Notes: generated from the letters alone by a model not told the origin. Shown: positions 1 through 9,077, numbered from the stretch's first letter. The stretch is DNA of 16,828 nucleotides from Glomus cerebriforme (GCA_003550305.1 QKYT01000335.1:32166-48993); one strand, 5' to 3'. Numbers and translations: made by a program.

Positions 1-306
1 ATTTTGATATGAGAACCAATTTTTTAACTTTATGTCGCCTAATGAGCAAAAAATTAGATTTTTTGAACTATCATATATTAGCCATTTATAAATTTCTAAC
101 CATTCTTCTTGAAAACCTTCAGTCTTCTTTTTCATTAGAAGGCGTGTCTTTTTCTTTTTAAAATTTATATTTTTTTGTATTTGTTTTTTATTAATATTAG
201 TATCAGTTTCTTCTAAATCTGAATCTATAATATTAGATTCATTATCATCAATTTCGTCCATATCTTTGTTAGAAATTTTTTTTTAAAAATATTGTTCGAT
301 AGACAT
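1..306 (-). pseudogene. 5' part of a TTF/BED-finger hAT-type protein, interrupted
   Basis: Reading leftward from ATG 306-304, codons spell MSIEQYF, then an in-frame TAA (285-283), then the same frame stays open to the window edge. The next ATG (261-259) would give an 87-residue acidic then lysine-rich N-terminus. Residues about 50-72 of that frame read FQEEWLEIYKWLIYDS followed by FCSL. This matches the start of the TTF-type/BED-like zinc finger found in ZNF862-like proteins and domesticated hAT transposases, where W-x-W-L and F-C-x-x-C are conserved. The second cysteine is glycine here, and the following bases (6-40) match a repeat at the right window edge, so the finger appears cut by another element. 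The opening MS-I-x-YF also resembles the usual start of hAT-related proteins. Either this is a pseudogene or translation begins at 261. The C-terminus lies outside the window. Confidence 0.55.
6..40. repeat. Edge repeat, left copy (likely transposon end)
   Basis: The stretch gaTATGagAACCAATTTTTT followed by AA, a short variable spacer and TGTCGCCT recurs in the same orientation at 16712-16745. Identity is high across about 35 positions and falls off just after GTCGCC. On the minus strand this begins GGCGACA, a plausible element terminus. It lies exactly where the finger frame loses its second cysteine. Confidence 0.5.
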
Positions 307-565
307 TTTGCTCAAAAAATCAAAAAATTTTGATTATCAAATGATAATTTATTGATACAATATTGCCAATATGAGAAAAAATTTGCCGGGCAGAAATCCG
401 TTGATCGTAAAAACTTTCCGGAAAAAAATCAAAATCCGTTACGAAAAAAATTTATCGGGGATTTTTTAAAAATTCTGGATTTTGCCGGAATTTATAATAC
501 TATTTTAAGCAACTGAATTCATAATACAAATAAATACGTTCAATTTATTTTATTATCATATAACA
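307..565. repeat. Gene-free stretch with a palindrome and imperfect CCGG-containing repeats
   Basis: No open frame of interest. It holds a perfect 7-bp palindrome with a 2-nt loop (ATTATCA/TGATAAT, 333-348). From about 385 to 500 there is a locally GC-richer stretch in which AATCCGTT occurs twice, followed by similar A-rich then CCGG/CGGGG runs, plus further TTGCCGG motifs. This looks like a diverged tandem duplication inside an old repeat element. Confidence 0.35.
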
Positions 566-965
566 TTATGAATTTGCAATTTTACAGTACATGACCGAAT
601 CCTGGACAAAAGCTTGTTTATCTGAATGAACAACGGTTTATGGTTTGTTGAATTAGTAGTTAATAATCGTCAAAAGGATTTTAATGATGATCTCACCATT
701 CACGGTTTGTAATTTTGCCAAGTGATTTGTGCAACAATAAAATATTTTAATTAGTGCGCATTAGCTTGCTGACTCCATTAGTACTCCATTAGGGTCAAAA
801 TTTTCATTGGGTAAACGTTAAATATTATGTAATTTATTTCTCATACGAAATTTGAAATTAGTTTAACAGAATAAATACAAAATTATCTAAATAATAATGA
901 AAAAAATTCTGGAATAATTTTCATTTCATAATGCAATAGCTAACCCTAAGCTATTTATTACGGTG
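566..965. other. AT-rich spacer upstream of the BTB relic
   Basis: No credible reading frame or RNA gene was seen. Short frames are broken in all three plus frames. It may contain decayed upstream exons or promoter of the BTB relic, but nothing could be matched. Confidence 0.3.
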
Positions 966-1406
966 ACTGGAAACGTCTTACAGGAGTGTCGGCGATAAAG
1001 TACTGATGCCGACGTTCACATAATTGCAGGCGATAAATGTAACCAAAAAGCTCACAAATCGATTCTGAAGGATCGAAGTGATTATTTTAAAGTGGCACTG
1101 TCTGATCAATGGGTGCGCAAAGATTCAAACGGAATCATTATCTTTCGCAAAGAGAATATTTAACCGGAAACTTTTGATTTGCTTCTTGAGTAAGTCATAT
1201 GGTGTTAATACTTAATAGTGTGTTAATATTTGTTGATAACCAATTCGTGCTACATTTATACCGGTAAGGTCTCGGTGGCGCTTTGCAATACAAACTTCGA
1301 TTTTGTAGATTTGATTGAATACCTTATTCTGTCAGTCTACGGAATCACTTTAAGTTCAAGCATGGTTGCAATCAAACATTGTTCGCTTAGTTTCACTAAA
1401 AAAAGG
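966..1406 (+). pseudogene. BTB/POZ-domain pseudogene
   Basis: Frame 1005-1160 reads DADVHIIAGDK, then AHKSILKDRSDYFKVAL and IIIFRKENI. This is the classic BTB core: D-V acidic start, A-H-K-x-I-L, S-x-Y-F-x-x-A-L. An in-frame TAA (1161-1163) follows, then PETFDLLLE. A GTAAGT donor sits at 1190. The next BTB segment, YIYTGKVS, opens at 1251, but no AG acceptor stands directly in front of it. The frame continues FDFVDLIEYLILS and then shifts near 1362 to WLQSNIVRLVSLKK, which fits the BACK-like continuation. Upstream, LETSYRSVGDKV (967-1002) lies in another frame, so there is also a frame break near 1003. In total: one nonsense codon, at least two frameshifts and a lost splice site. The family normally supplies substrate adaptors for cullin-3 ligases. 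This copy cannot make a full protein. Confidence 0.85.
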
Positions 1407-1409
1407 TAG

Positions 1410-3393
1410 GCACATTGTATTTTACTTGAAGATGGTTTTCATGATGGATTTAATTAGAGTTTTAAGAATTCTAAATTGTCTTTTAGTTCGATCACGATTT
1501 GAACTACATGTTCGAATGGCAGGTCGTAATTCCATCCGAAACAACATACACAGCAATAGAAATGCTGATTATACTTATTTAGTATGTTCAAAACTGTCTT
1601 CTTTTTGGCAATCAAATCGCACGCCAAACTGACAAAAAACTCTGTTTTATTTATAAAATGTCAGAAAACCAGCGATATACGTTAATGCCCTTTTAGAAGT
1701 TTTCAACAAATATAATCACATGGTACAAACCATATTCAAAGACGACACAGGTTTTGTACATATATCAGTTTTCGCTTTCTTAAGTTTTGCCATGAATTTA
1801 TCAATTGCAACAAACTTTGCACCAATTCAACTTCAAAGTTTTAGAACCCTCATCATATAGACAATTAATGCGTCAAGCCACAATCAATACAGGGTCAGAT
1901 CTATCATCAAGAGATTTTGCGCTTATCCTAGTTATCATCATATTTGCTTGTGAAATCTTGTGATTTATTTCTTCGCCGAAAGGAAAAATGTCTAATTACC
2001 GATATCAAGGATGTTATTAACAATATCGTAAGTGATCAAGAGCAATATTTGCATTAAATTTTATAAACGTTGGACAGCAAGCTTAATTAAAAAAATTTTT
2101 ATTTAAGATGAACATATTTAAATATCTCCATGATAAAGATTTTTTCGAAAATTTTTATTCCCAGATGTTAGCCGAACGTCTTTTGAACCAATGTTCTATA
2201 TCTGAAGAGGCGGAATTGAACATGATTTCCAGATTAGAGGTTTGGTCGCCATACTGGTTAATTTCTTTCTTAATTGTTTTAATCCTGTGTTCCTTCTATA
2301 GAAAGAATGTGGCCTTGAATTTATCTCAAAATGCGACTAATGTTTCATAATATCGGATTAAGCAAGGATCTTAATGATCAATTCAAGGATCACTTGGATG
2401 CAGATGATGCAAAAAAAAGGTATTTGATTACTCTGTTGTTTAATTATATGATCACTCTTTCAATTAACTAAATAGTTGATTTTTACGTTTTGAATAAGGA
2501 AACCTGGCCAATACCACCAATTACTTCCAACCTGATCATTCCAGTTGAAGTATGTACGTTTCATATTAAACAATAAAAAAAAAGAAAATTTCGAAGGTAT
2601 TTTTTTAAAATGTGAATTTTCTGGCTATGATTATCTTATTATCCGTTGGTTACCTTATATTTCTCTTTTCTCGTAGATAGAGAAAACTTTTCAACGTTTT
2701 AAGACATTTTATAGAAACAAATATCCTTCCCGTAAGCCGAAATTGCTGTACCATTTATCAAAAGGTGAACTAAAGGCGAATTACCTAAAGACTTCCAGGT
2801 AAAATAAATTGACATTTCCTAAAAAGCATTATTTTAAGTAGAACTAAATAAAATTTCCCGGTAGGTATCAACATATCAGATGACCATTCTTTTACAGTAT
2901 AATGATAACAGGTTTTATACCTTCAGAGAATTATGTCAGAATACGGATATTGATCACGGTTTGTTGAGTTCGATAGGTTGGTTTATGAACACCCTTGAAG
3001 TTATTGTATAACTTGAATTAATGTTACATTTTTCACTTTTCAAAGTAAAGCATCTCGAATCATATTGAAAGACCCCGAAGAAATAATGCAACACGAACAT
3101 GAAAAACGCAAACTTGAGAGAGCAAGAAAGCATGCCATTGCGATCCGTATATCCTTTTTCAACATTTATATTACAGCATCTTATTTGTAACATAATTCTT
3201 TTCAGGCAACGGTTTATCGAATTATAAGAGGATATAGAGGAATCGAACACATTCGATTGATATTTAAAGTTAAGCAGATACTATTACTATCAAACAAATT
3301 CCAACCAAAAACCACTGATATCAAAGAAGAAATTGAATTTTTATTAGAACGAAGTATGTAAAGTATGAAGATGGTCGGTATTATAAAATCTAA
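1410..3393 (+). pseudogene. Cullin pseudogene (cullin-1-like), multi-exon
   Basis: Cullins are the scaffolds of RING ubiquitin ligases. The relic is followed in order. 1447-1545: VRSRFELHVRMAG. 1678-1767: YVNALLEVFNKYNHMVQTIF. 1782-1841: CHEFINCNK, then stop TAG. 1938-2027: LLVKSCDLFLRR. Intron 2028-2107 (GTAAGT..AAG). 2108-2239: IFKYLHDKDFFENFYSQMLA, then ERLLNQCSISEEAELNMIS. Intron 2240-2301. 2302-2419: KECGLEFIS, then, after a missing base, MFHNIGLSKDLNDQFKDHL. Intron 2420-2475. From 2477: VLNKETWPIPP. Intron 2550-2676. 2677-2798: KLLYHLSKGELKANYLK. 2865-3008: VSTYQMTILLQYN. 3060-3146: acidic/basic helix. Intron 3147-3205. 3206-3358: the winged-helix and neddylation region. 3352-3393: KYVKYEDGRYYKI, one frame over. 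Order and spacing match the cullin C-terminal half and homology domain to the true C-terminus. Several stops and single-base shifts make it non-functional. Confidence 0.9.
3206..3393 (+). other. Relic of the cullin neddylation/winged-helix C-terminus
   Basis: After the acceptor at 3204-3205 the frame reads ATVYRIIRGYRGIEHIRL, then FQPKTTDIKEEIEFLLER. In active cullins the corresponding motif is I-V-R-I-M-K, and its lysine receives NEDD8. Here that codon is AGA (3227-3229), arginine. The frame stops at 3359-3361, while the family's final strand (YVKYEDGRYYKI, stop 3391-3393) continues in the neighbouring frame, consistent with one lost base in the run around 3350-3354. Part of the pseudogene above, listed separately because of the modification site. 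Confidence 0.75.
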
Positions 3394-3734
3394 TAGTTTG
3401 ATAATATATGGCAATCATTATGTACGAAATATAGCGATTTTTTTTTCATAATTGTCAGGCTTTTTTTTTATAGAACTTTTTTGTTCTCTTTTTTAATAAA
3501 AAAAAACTCAAGATCAATTCTAGCAACTAAGGTGAAATGTTTCTAATGACCAATTAAAATCCAAAATAGTCAAATCATCTCAAATATGCTCTATCTCTCA
3601 ACAACCCTACGATTATTCCAAAAATCTCTTTCACACCATTACGCAATGATTGATATGCGTTGGAACTTTTATATCGATGATAAATAGGGCTTCACTCACT
3701 GAGAAATTTCGTCCGGACTATGCAGTAAGAAATA
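3394..3734. other. AT-rich spacer between convergent relics
   Basis: Nothing supportable here. It contains T and A runs (3437-3510) and short random frames. The cullin relic ends on its left, and the minus-strand relic ends on its right. Confidence 0.5.
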
Positions 3735-4361
3735 CTAATCCCTGACAGATGTCATTCCGTAAAGATGGTAGAAATCAATCATCACTGTCTGCCCGCTTTC
3801 GCTCGTTTCATACGAACTCTCGAATTGTTTGATATTTTGGACGAAGCCTTCGAGTATGCTATGCTGGAACTTATCCTCGGTGATACAAATAAGTTTTTGT
3901 CTTCCTGAAAATGAATACATATTATACTCCATTCGAAAAATACATGATTAAAATTTGTAAATAGTCGTGTGGAGTATGGTTGAAACGTATTCATTACGCA
4001 TGGATTCCAAGCTACTGTATCTAAAACTAATGACCCGTAATGCTTCATCCTGAATAAAATATTCCCAATGTCCAAAATGCTTATCCTCATCTAAAATTTC
4101 GTGAGTTTGTAGCTCGAACAGCGGGATACTGTCTGAACCATTGGAGTCAATGCCGTATTCCATCAACACCTCTTTCCAGTTAAGATCCGAGATGTTACGA
4201 AGCTACATACAATTACAGACACGATCAAACTGTGGAAAAAAGAAAATGCCTTTATTTTTCTCCTTACATTTCTTAGTGAAGTCAGAAAGATTTTGATGCA
4301 GGTCACCTGCCGTTCCATAACTGCGAAGCTCTTCTTTGATATTTTGAGGAATGACGACCAT
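3735..4361 (-). pseudogene. Relic resembling nuclease-like (Crinkler-type) effector domain
   Basis: From ATG 4361 a frame reads PQNIKEELRSYGTAGDLHQN and runs to an in-frame TAG (4205-4203). It then reopens in the same frame at 4202 with LRNISDLNWKEVLMEYGI and, further on, HEILDEDKHFGHWEYFIQDE and ISFRYSSLESMRNEYVSTIL, before stopping at 3950-3948. After a TTTTCAG acceptor-like site, a second block reads QKLICITEDKFQHSILEGF, then QNIKQFESSYET, ending at 3735. From memory, the M-R-N-E-Y-V-S-T-I-L block followed by I-C-I-T-E-D-K is typical of a large Glomeromycotina family with a restriction-fold C-terminus, in which E-D-K would be the E-x-K active-site strand. The segment that normally lies between them appears missing. 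Family assignment is tentative; coding origin is well supported. Confidence 0.45.
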
Positions 4362-4565
4362 TAATTCTCTCCTTCTCAATTATATCATAATCCACCTGTA
4401 CAAGTTCCAAGTCCTCTACCTTTCGTTTAAATTCCCTGAGTTCACCAACATCATATTTTTTACTTCGTCCACCAACGTGAGCGACTCATTTCCATTGCAG
4501 TAGTAGAAGTAGATGTGGAGGCAGGTGTATTAATATCTGAGATGGTTGTAAAGTATTTATAGACT
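4362..4565 (-). pseudogene. Possible upstream part of the minus-strand relic
   Basis: Reading leftward, a Ser/Thr-rich frame (INTPASTSTSTTAMEMSRS) runs from about 4550. A second frame then reads KKYDVGELREFKRKVEDLEL and VQVDYDIIEKERI, a charged, coiled-coil-like stretch ending near 4310. The two need a one-base shift near 4468 to connect. Together with the downstream frame this suggests one decayed gene of about 0.8 kb. No function can be named. Confidence 0.3.
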
Positions 4566-5123
4566 TGGGAGAAAATAACAATGTGTTAATGGAGATGATT
4601 TTGCGAAAAAAATACTAAGTAAGGATATATATGTGAATTCCTCTGGTTTGTCGCAAAGCCTCAGCCCACCCACATGGTTTGTGACCAAGATGAAATTCTA
4701 TCGTACGAACTTTACTTTCTACAGTACAAGCATTTTACACAATCGATTTCATATAACGAAACCCATTCCAATACACTGATGAGGAAAATTAATAGCTAAG
4801 CGTGTCTCATTCCAAATTTATCAATACTTTACTTAATGAAATAAATCGTTGGCGGACCAAAGGAAGCAGCGACTAATACATAAAAAATTGCGCTTAAAGT
4901 GAATGCCTAACTTACTGCGCATAATGAATATACATAAGTACGTGACCAAATGTCAACGCGATCACATGATTTTTAACGATATAACAGGTTACTAATGCGG
5001 GCTACTATTTCGACTTCGTAAATTCTTTTTTTGACTTTGGCATATTTTCATAAGAAATATTTACTACAGAAACAGAAAACCGTCTTGGTTGACCCGATCC
5101 TGGAAAATTTGATAGCTAAATTC
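4566..5123. other. Spacer, no gene recognised
   Basis: All six frames are short and show no family resemblance. Base composition is less AT-rich than the spacers further right, which suggests old, unrecognisable sequence rather than simple spacer. Confidence 0.4.
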
Positions 5124-5143
5124 ATAATATCATGAGATATTAT
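5124..5143. repeat. Perfect 8-bp stem-loop
   Basis: ATAATATC / ATGA / GATATTAT: two perfect 8-bp arms around a 4-nt loop. It could be chance in AT-rich DNA. No adjacent gene uses it obviously. Confidence 0.4.
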
Positions 5144-5203
5144 ACAATTATTTATTTTAACCCTCCCTATCTTCAAAAATTTGTACATACCATGTGCCAG
5201 CTT

Positions 5204-5227
5204 TGTGGCGCAGCCTGATGTGGCGCA
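5204..5227. repeat. Direct repeat TGTGGCGCA, 15-bp period
   Basis: TGTGGCGCA occurs at 5204-5212 and again at 5219-5227, separated by GCCTGA. The GC-rich unit stands out against its surroundings and may be a fragment of a transposon end. No matching inverted copy was found in the window. Confidence 0.4.
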
Positions 5228-5307
5228 ACAAAAAAAAATCATAAAAAGAAAAATATTTTATATTAATATATAACTTTAAAACTTACTAAATATACCTAAT
5301 TTCGGCC

Positions 5308-5497
5308 GCTCTGCAAGTTTACTTAGAGTGTTAAAAGCAGTTTTAAATATCATTATTGACTTATTTGACAAAAATTTTATTTTCGTCAAATCCATTTTTG
5401 GAAATGATCGGTAAAGACGGTAAAATCAATCATTTATATGTAAAGTCAAAAACGGCATTTTAATCCTCCTTCCAAAGCATAAGTAAACTTGCAGAGC
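5308..5497. mobile_element. MITE-like element with 18-bp perfect inverted repeats
   Basis: The left end GCTCTGCAAGTTTACTTA (5308-5325) is the exact reverse complement of 5480-5497. The 190-bp interior has no coding capacity, as expected for a non-autonomous DNA transposon (MITE). A second, imperfect internal palindrome lies at 5363-5391 (ATTTGACAAAAAT against ATTTTCGTCAAAT, one mismatch, 3-nt loop). The flanks, CCTAATTTCGGCC on the left and AGTCCTATTG on the right, show no clear long target-site duplication, so the exact outer ends may lie a few bases further out. The superfamily cannot be told from the ends alone. Confidence 0.7.
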
Positions 5498-5703
5498 AGT
5501 CCTATTGCTATTGTTGTGAATTAAATTAATACTATTTCTATAATCTATTGTATCTATATTATTGTTAGTGTTTGTATTGGTTTTTGACTACGCAAATTGC
5601 AATATTGTATTTCCTGCTCTAAAAAATGAATTTATCACATAAACTCTTCTATTCTGTAAGGAAGTTGTAGGAAACTTGCTGTAAAGTTTTGTCGCTTTTA
5701 TAA
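5498..5703. other. Spacer
   Basis: AT-rich sequence without frames or structure that I can support. Confidence 0.4.
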
Positions 5704-6111
5704 AGCATCGAGCATATCAGAAAGCTCAGAAAGCTGAGTAAAAATCCAGTATCCTTCTCGTCATCAGAAGATTCCGTAAAACTTCGTGTTAATATATCTA
5801 TATTACAATAAAAGAGAATGTTCTAAGGAAATTAGACCTCCATCCAGAGTCAATGTTCCCAAATCCTTCTGATATGTCATTTAAAAAATATGAAAAATTA
5901 CATGATAATATTGCAAAATCAATAATTTTTGAAATTGGCATCTTTTACTTGTAGTTACCTTCCTGCAAGTCCTAAAATCAATCCAGACAATCCTTCGAAT
6001 CAGTTTTCTATTGTAGAAATTGACAAATTAATGGGAACCATATGTCAGCAATCTGTTGAAATTAATAACGCTCTAACACATATGCTATTTTATAAGCAAC
6101 GAAGTACTGTG
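5704..6111 (+). pseudogene. Unrecognised broken coding fragment
   Basis: Three consecutive open stretches look coding but lie in different frames. 5704-5808: SIEHIRKLRKLSKNP, then SFSSSEDSVKLRVNISILQ. 5853-5951: from an ATG, MFPNPSDMSFKKYEKLHDNI. 5955-6111: following a TTGTAG acceptor-like site, YLPASPKINPDNPSNQFSIV, then EIDKLMGTICQQSVEINNAL, ending at a GTAAGT donor (6112-6117). Balanced amino-acid composition and the splice-like borders argue for an old exon-containing gene. No domain is recognised, and it could equally be the middle of an unannotated spliced gene. Confidence 0.35.
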
Positions 6112-7203
6112 GTAAGTTATTATGCATTGATCGACCATACATACTAATAATTTTTAAAATTTTTCGTACCAGAAAATAATTTCAATTTTAATAGTTATGT
6201 TTATTGTTTAAATAAATAGAAAAATCATAATGCAGTAAAAATTCATATTTACAATGTATTATTTTGGTGAATTACATTTAACAAGGTACTAGAAAAATAT
6301 TATTCGAATAGCAAGTTTCAAGGAAGAGAATATGTGGATTCTACTTAACAATTTAATGCCGCTGCTCCATATTAAATCTATTCGATATTAATTTTTATTA
6401 TTGATTGTTACCGAAATCACAAATTTATATTGCTAAAAAAAACTAACATCAAATGATGTAAAATTTCTTTCGCCTTTCATTCTATCAAAGACTTGTTTAA
6501 ATGAGTGAAAACTTTAAAGACCAATATGGTCCTGTAATCAAATATGTTTGTCAACATGAGTTCCTCTTGAATTTCGTGTCATCATTTTCTTGTACATAGT
6601 TTTTCATTTAATATCAGCCCAATGTATTAAATTATCTATCTTAAATTACCATCTTTCATACTCCATTACCATCATAAATTCGCTTGTTTTAGGATCTTTA
6701 GTAATACTATAAAACTTAATAATTATTGTATTTTCAAGTATAATTTAATCTAATAATACAGTGTTAATTAAAATTATGAAAATTTCGTTATATCTTTTGA
6801 ATTATTTAATTTTTATCATATCTATTCCATTGATTAGTTACATAATATAAACTAATTACATAAATATTAATATTATATACTAATCAAATCCCGAGAGAGT
6901 ATGCGTATATATCACAGTATCTACGTGTGTGTATCTCTTTCTAATGCAAAGTTTTATTAATAAAGAAAATCAAAATTAATTACAATTATTTTTTACCTAC
7001 ACTAAATGATTTAGTAAAATAATATAATTAACTGAAGAATTTATATTTTATGTATATTATCTTTAGTGATTTAACATATATTTATATTTTTATTTTTAAT
7101 CAATTATGCATTGAGTGGTAGACTTTATAAAGTATCTAAGATCAGAAATTCAATATGACTAAATAATAACAGAAAAAATAATGATCAAATTGTAAAAAGA
7201 ATT
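6112..7203. other. Long AT-rich intergenic spacer
   Basis: About 1.1 kb of extremely AT-rich DNA with no open frame worth reporting and no RNA gene seen. Its right end is the 3' flank of the minus-strand Swc5-like gene. No clear polyadenylation signal was identified. Confidence 0.5.
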
Positions 7204-8567
7204 TTATTTATTTCTTGAATCTTTTCTTAATGATCTTATTTCAGATTCTTGCCTTTCATATGTACGCTGCAAAAATTCTTGTTTTTCAATATACCTTTAA
7301 TAATAAAATTATATCAATTAATTAAAATTCAAATGTATTTTAATAATAAATTTTACATCCTTACCCATTTTTATTATGATATTTCAGTTCATCAACAATT
7401 TGTTCTTGTTCAACATATTTCTTCCAATCCATTTTTGATTTTTCTAATGTATTTAATTTTGTTGGCTTCTTTTTAAATGAAGCAGAAAGTTGATCAAGAT
7501 TTATCTTGGATCTACCTAATTTACTACTATTAATACTTCTATTATCACTTTTTGGAAGAGGTGATTTAATTTTTTGAACGTTTGAAGATGATGATTTTGT
7601 ATTTAAAGTTTTTGATGATGTTGGTAAAATAGGATTTGATGTTTCATTGCAGGTTGTGGAAACTTCATTGGACTCTTTTTGTTCTTCTAGGAATGCAATG
7701 GCTTCGTCTGAGCCTTCAGGAACTTGTTTATGCTCCCTTTAATAAGTAAGAAATTAATGTAAATTTCCTTTTACTTAAAAATAATAGTCATAAATATTAA
7801 ACTTACGTTATAATATCACCAGCAAATTTATAAGTTTTTGTAATGGTAATCATCTTTGTTGATATTGGAACTTTATTTAAAGGAAACTAAAATTATATTA
7901 TTTTATTAAAAATATATATGTATTAAATAATTGCGAAATATTAATGTAATTTGAATAAAATTATACAAACCTTTTGTTTCTCAATAACATTCGTTTCGTC
8001 AGGTTTATTATTCAGAAGATTTTTATCATTTACGTTATCATCAGGCTTTGTTGGTATAGGAGAATAATCATCATCTGCATTTAATTCAGCCCATAAAGCG
8101 TCAATCTTACTTTTACGTTCTTCATCAATTGTATTCGATTCTTTTGAAATTTTTTCTTCAAATCTAAAATGAGAAAAATTTATATTATTGTCAATATGTG
8201 TAAAAATATTTATTTATTTTTTACTAGAATTAGGAATGGTATTTACTTTTGTTTCTTAATAATATTATATGTTTCAATTTCAGCTTCAAATTTTTTACGT
8301 TTACTACGAGTAACCAATTTTGGTTCATTGTCTTCTTCGCCTTGTATCGCTTCAACGAGTTCATCTTCACTATCTATTTCACTGGCTTATTATTTTTTTT
8401 TTTTTTAAAAAAAAAAAATAAAAAAAAATAAAATAAAATTTAATTTATATTAAAGAAAAAATTTTTTTAAGGAGTAAAAAATTAATTAATTAAATACCAT
8501 TTGGAACATAATCATCATCGTTTGATGAATCTGAACTGTAATTTTCTTGAAGTTCAAAAGTGCTCAT
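7204..8567 (-). CDS. BCNT/Swc5 (CFDP1) homolog, SWR1-complex subunit, six exons
   Basis: Exons on the minus strand: 8567-8498, 8385-8247, 8163-7971, 7886-7807, 7736-7365 and 7294-7204. They join in frame into 945 nt (314 residues plus stop). All five introns (112, 83, 84, 70 and 70 nt) are GT..AG. The acidic N-terminus (NDDDYVPNASEIDSEDELVE) copies the D-Y-V-P start of CFDP1. R-K-S-K-I-D-A-L-W at about 86-94 is the family's conserved D-x-L-W. ITKTYKFAGD (about 148-157) precedes a Ser-rich linker. The C-terminal BCNT domain (about 235-310) has LEKSKMDWKKYVEQE, then NGYIEKQEFLQRTYERQESE. Length agrees with yeast Swc5 and human CFDP1 (about 300). In yeast, Swc5 binds H2A-H2B and activates SWR1 for H2A.Z deposition in the nucleus. 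Intron 1 contains long T/A runs. Splice sites are inferred from frame and consensus. Confidence 0.93.
8386..8497 (-). other. Intron 1 of the Swc5 gene with T/A homopolymers
   Basis: Donor GTATTT (8497-8492) and acceptor AATAAG (8391-8386). The interior has about 15-nt runs of T and A facing each other (8391-8430). These explain why short frames in this stretch are meaningless. Confidence 0.75.
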
Positions 8568-9077
8568 AATGAACAATACTATTAAAAAAATGAATAAAAA
8601 GAATAATAATTAATATTAATAATTAAAAAAAAATAATTAAAAATAATTAATTAATATTAGAATTCTGACCAAAAAATTATTCAGCAAAGAAAAAAAAAGC
8701 GGTATGGAATTTTCGCAATATTTATATAAAATTACAAATGTGTTTACGCCAACTATTACTTAATGTAGTACTTTGTGGCACATACTTTTTTTGTAACACT
8801 GTTTTATCATTTGTCTTTATTTGTGTAACATGTAGATGTTATATACATGCATTTTCGTAAAAAATTTTTTTTTTTTACCCATTTTTATTTGAAAAATGTA
8901 TGTATAATAAAACAAGATTCAGTAATATATTCAAAGGTTTTCTACACATCAATAGGTATTTTACTTTCTAATTTTATTTTACGGAATATTTTTTTTTTTT
9001 TTTTTTTTGGTAATTTAAAATTTTTTCGTTTATTTTAGATATTAAATATGGATCAAGTCTTTTATAATTAGTAATAA
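8568..9077. other. Intergenic region / minus-strand promoter
   Basis: This lies upstream of the Swc5 ATG. It is dominated by AATTAATTAA-type sequence and T runs, including a 20-T run at 8989-9008. No discrete regulatory motif can be assigned with confidence. Confidence 0.4.

Noticed and set aside
1366..1632. 88-codon plus-strand frame as an independent gene
   Set aside because: It begins at TTG and covers the end of the BTB relic and the first cullin segment; the reading is part of the pseudogenes.
2954..3414. Minus-strand frames of 98 and 66 codons
   Set aside because: They are antisense to the cullin relic, whose plus-strand translation matches a known family.
5048..5242. 64-codon minus-strand frame
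   Set aside because: No family resemblance, unusual cysteine-rich start over a tandem repeat, and it overlaps a palindrome; no evidence that it is coding.
7249..7476. 75-codon plus-strand frame
   Set aside because: Antisense to exons 5-6 of the Swc5-like gene, with low-complexity Phe/Ile/Leu composition.
8169..8431. Plus-strand frames of 79 and 60 codons
   Set aside because: Antisense to exon 2 and introns of the Swc5-like gene; they end in homopolymer runs.
8847..9038. 63-codon plus-strand frame
   Set aside because: Almost entirely Phe/Ile/Lys from T runs; no support.
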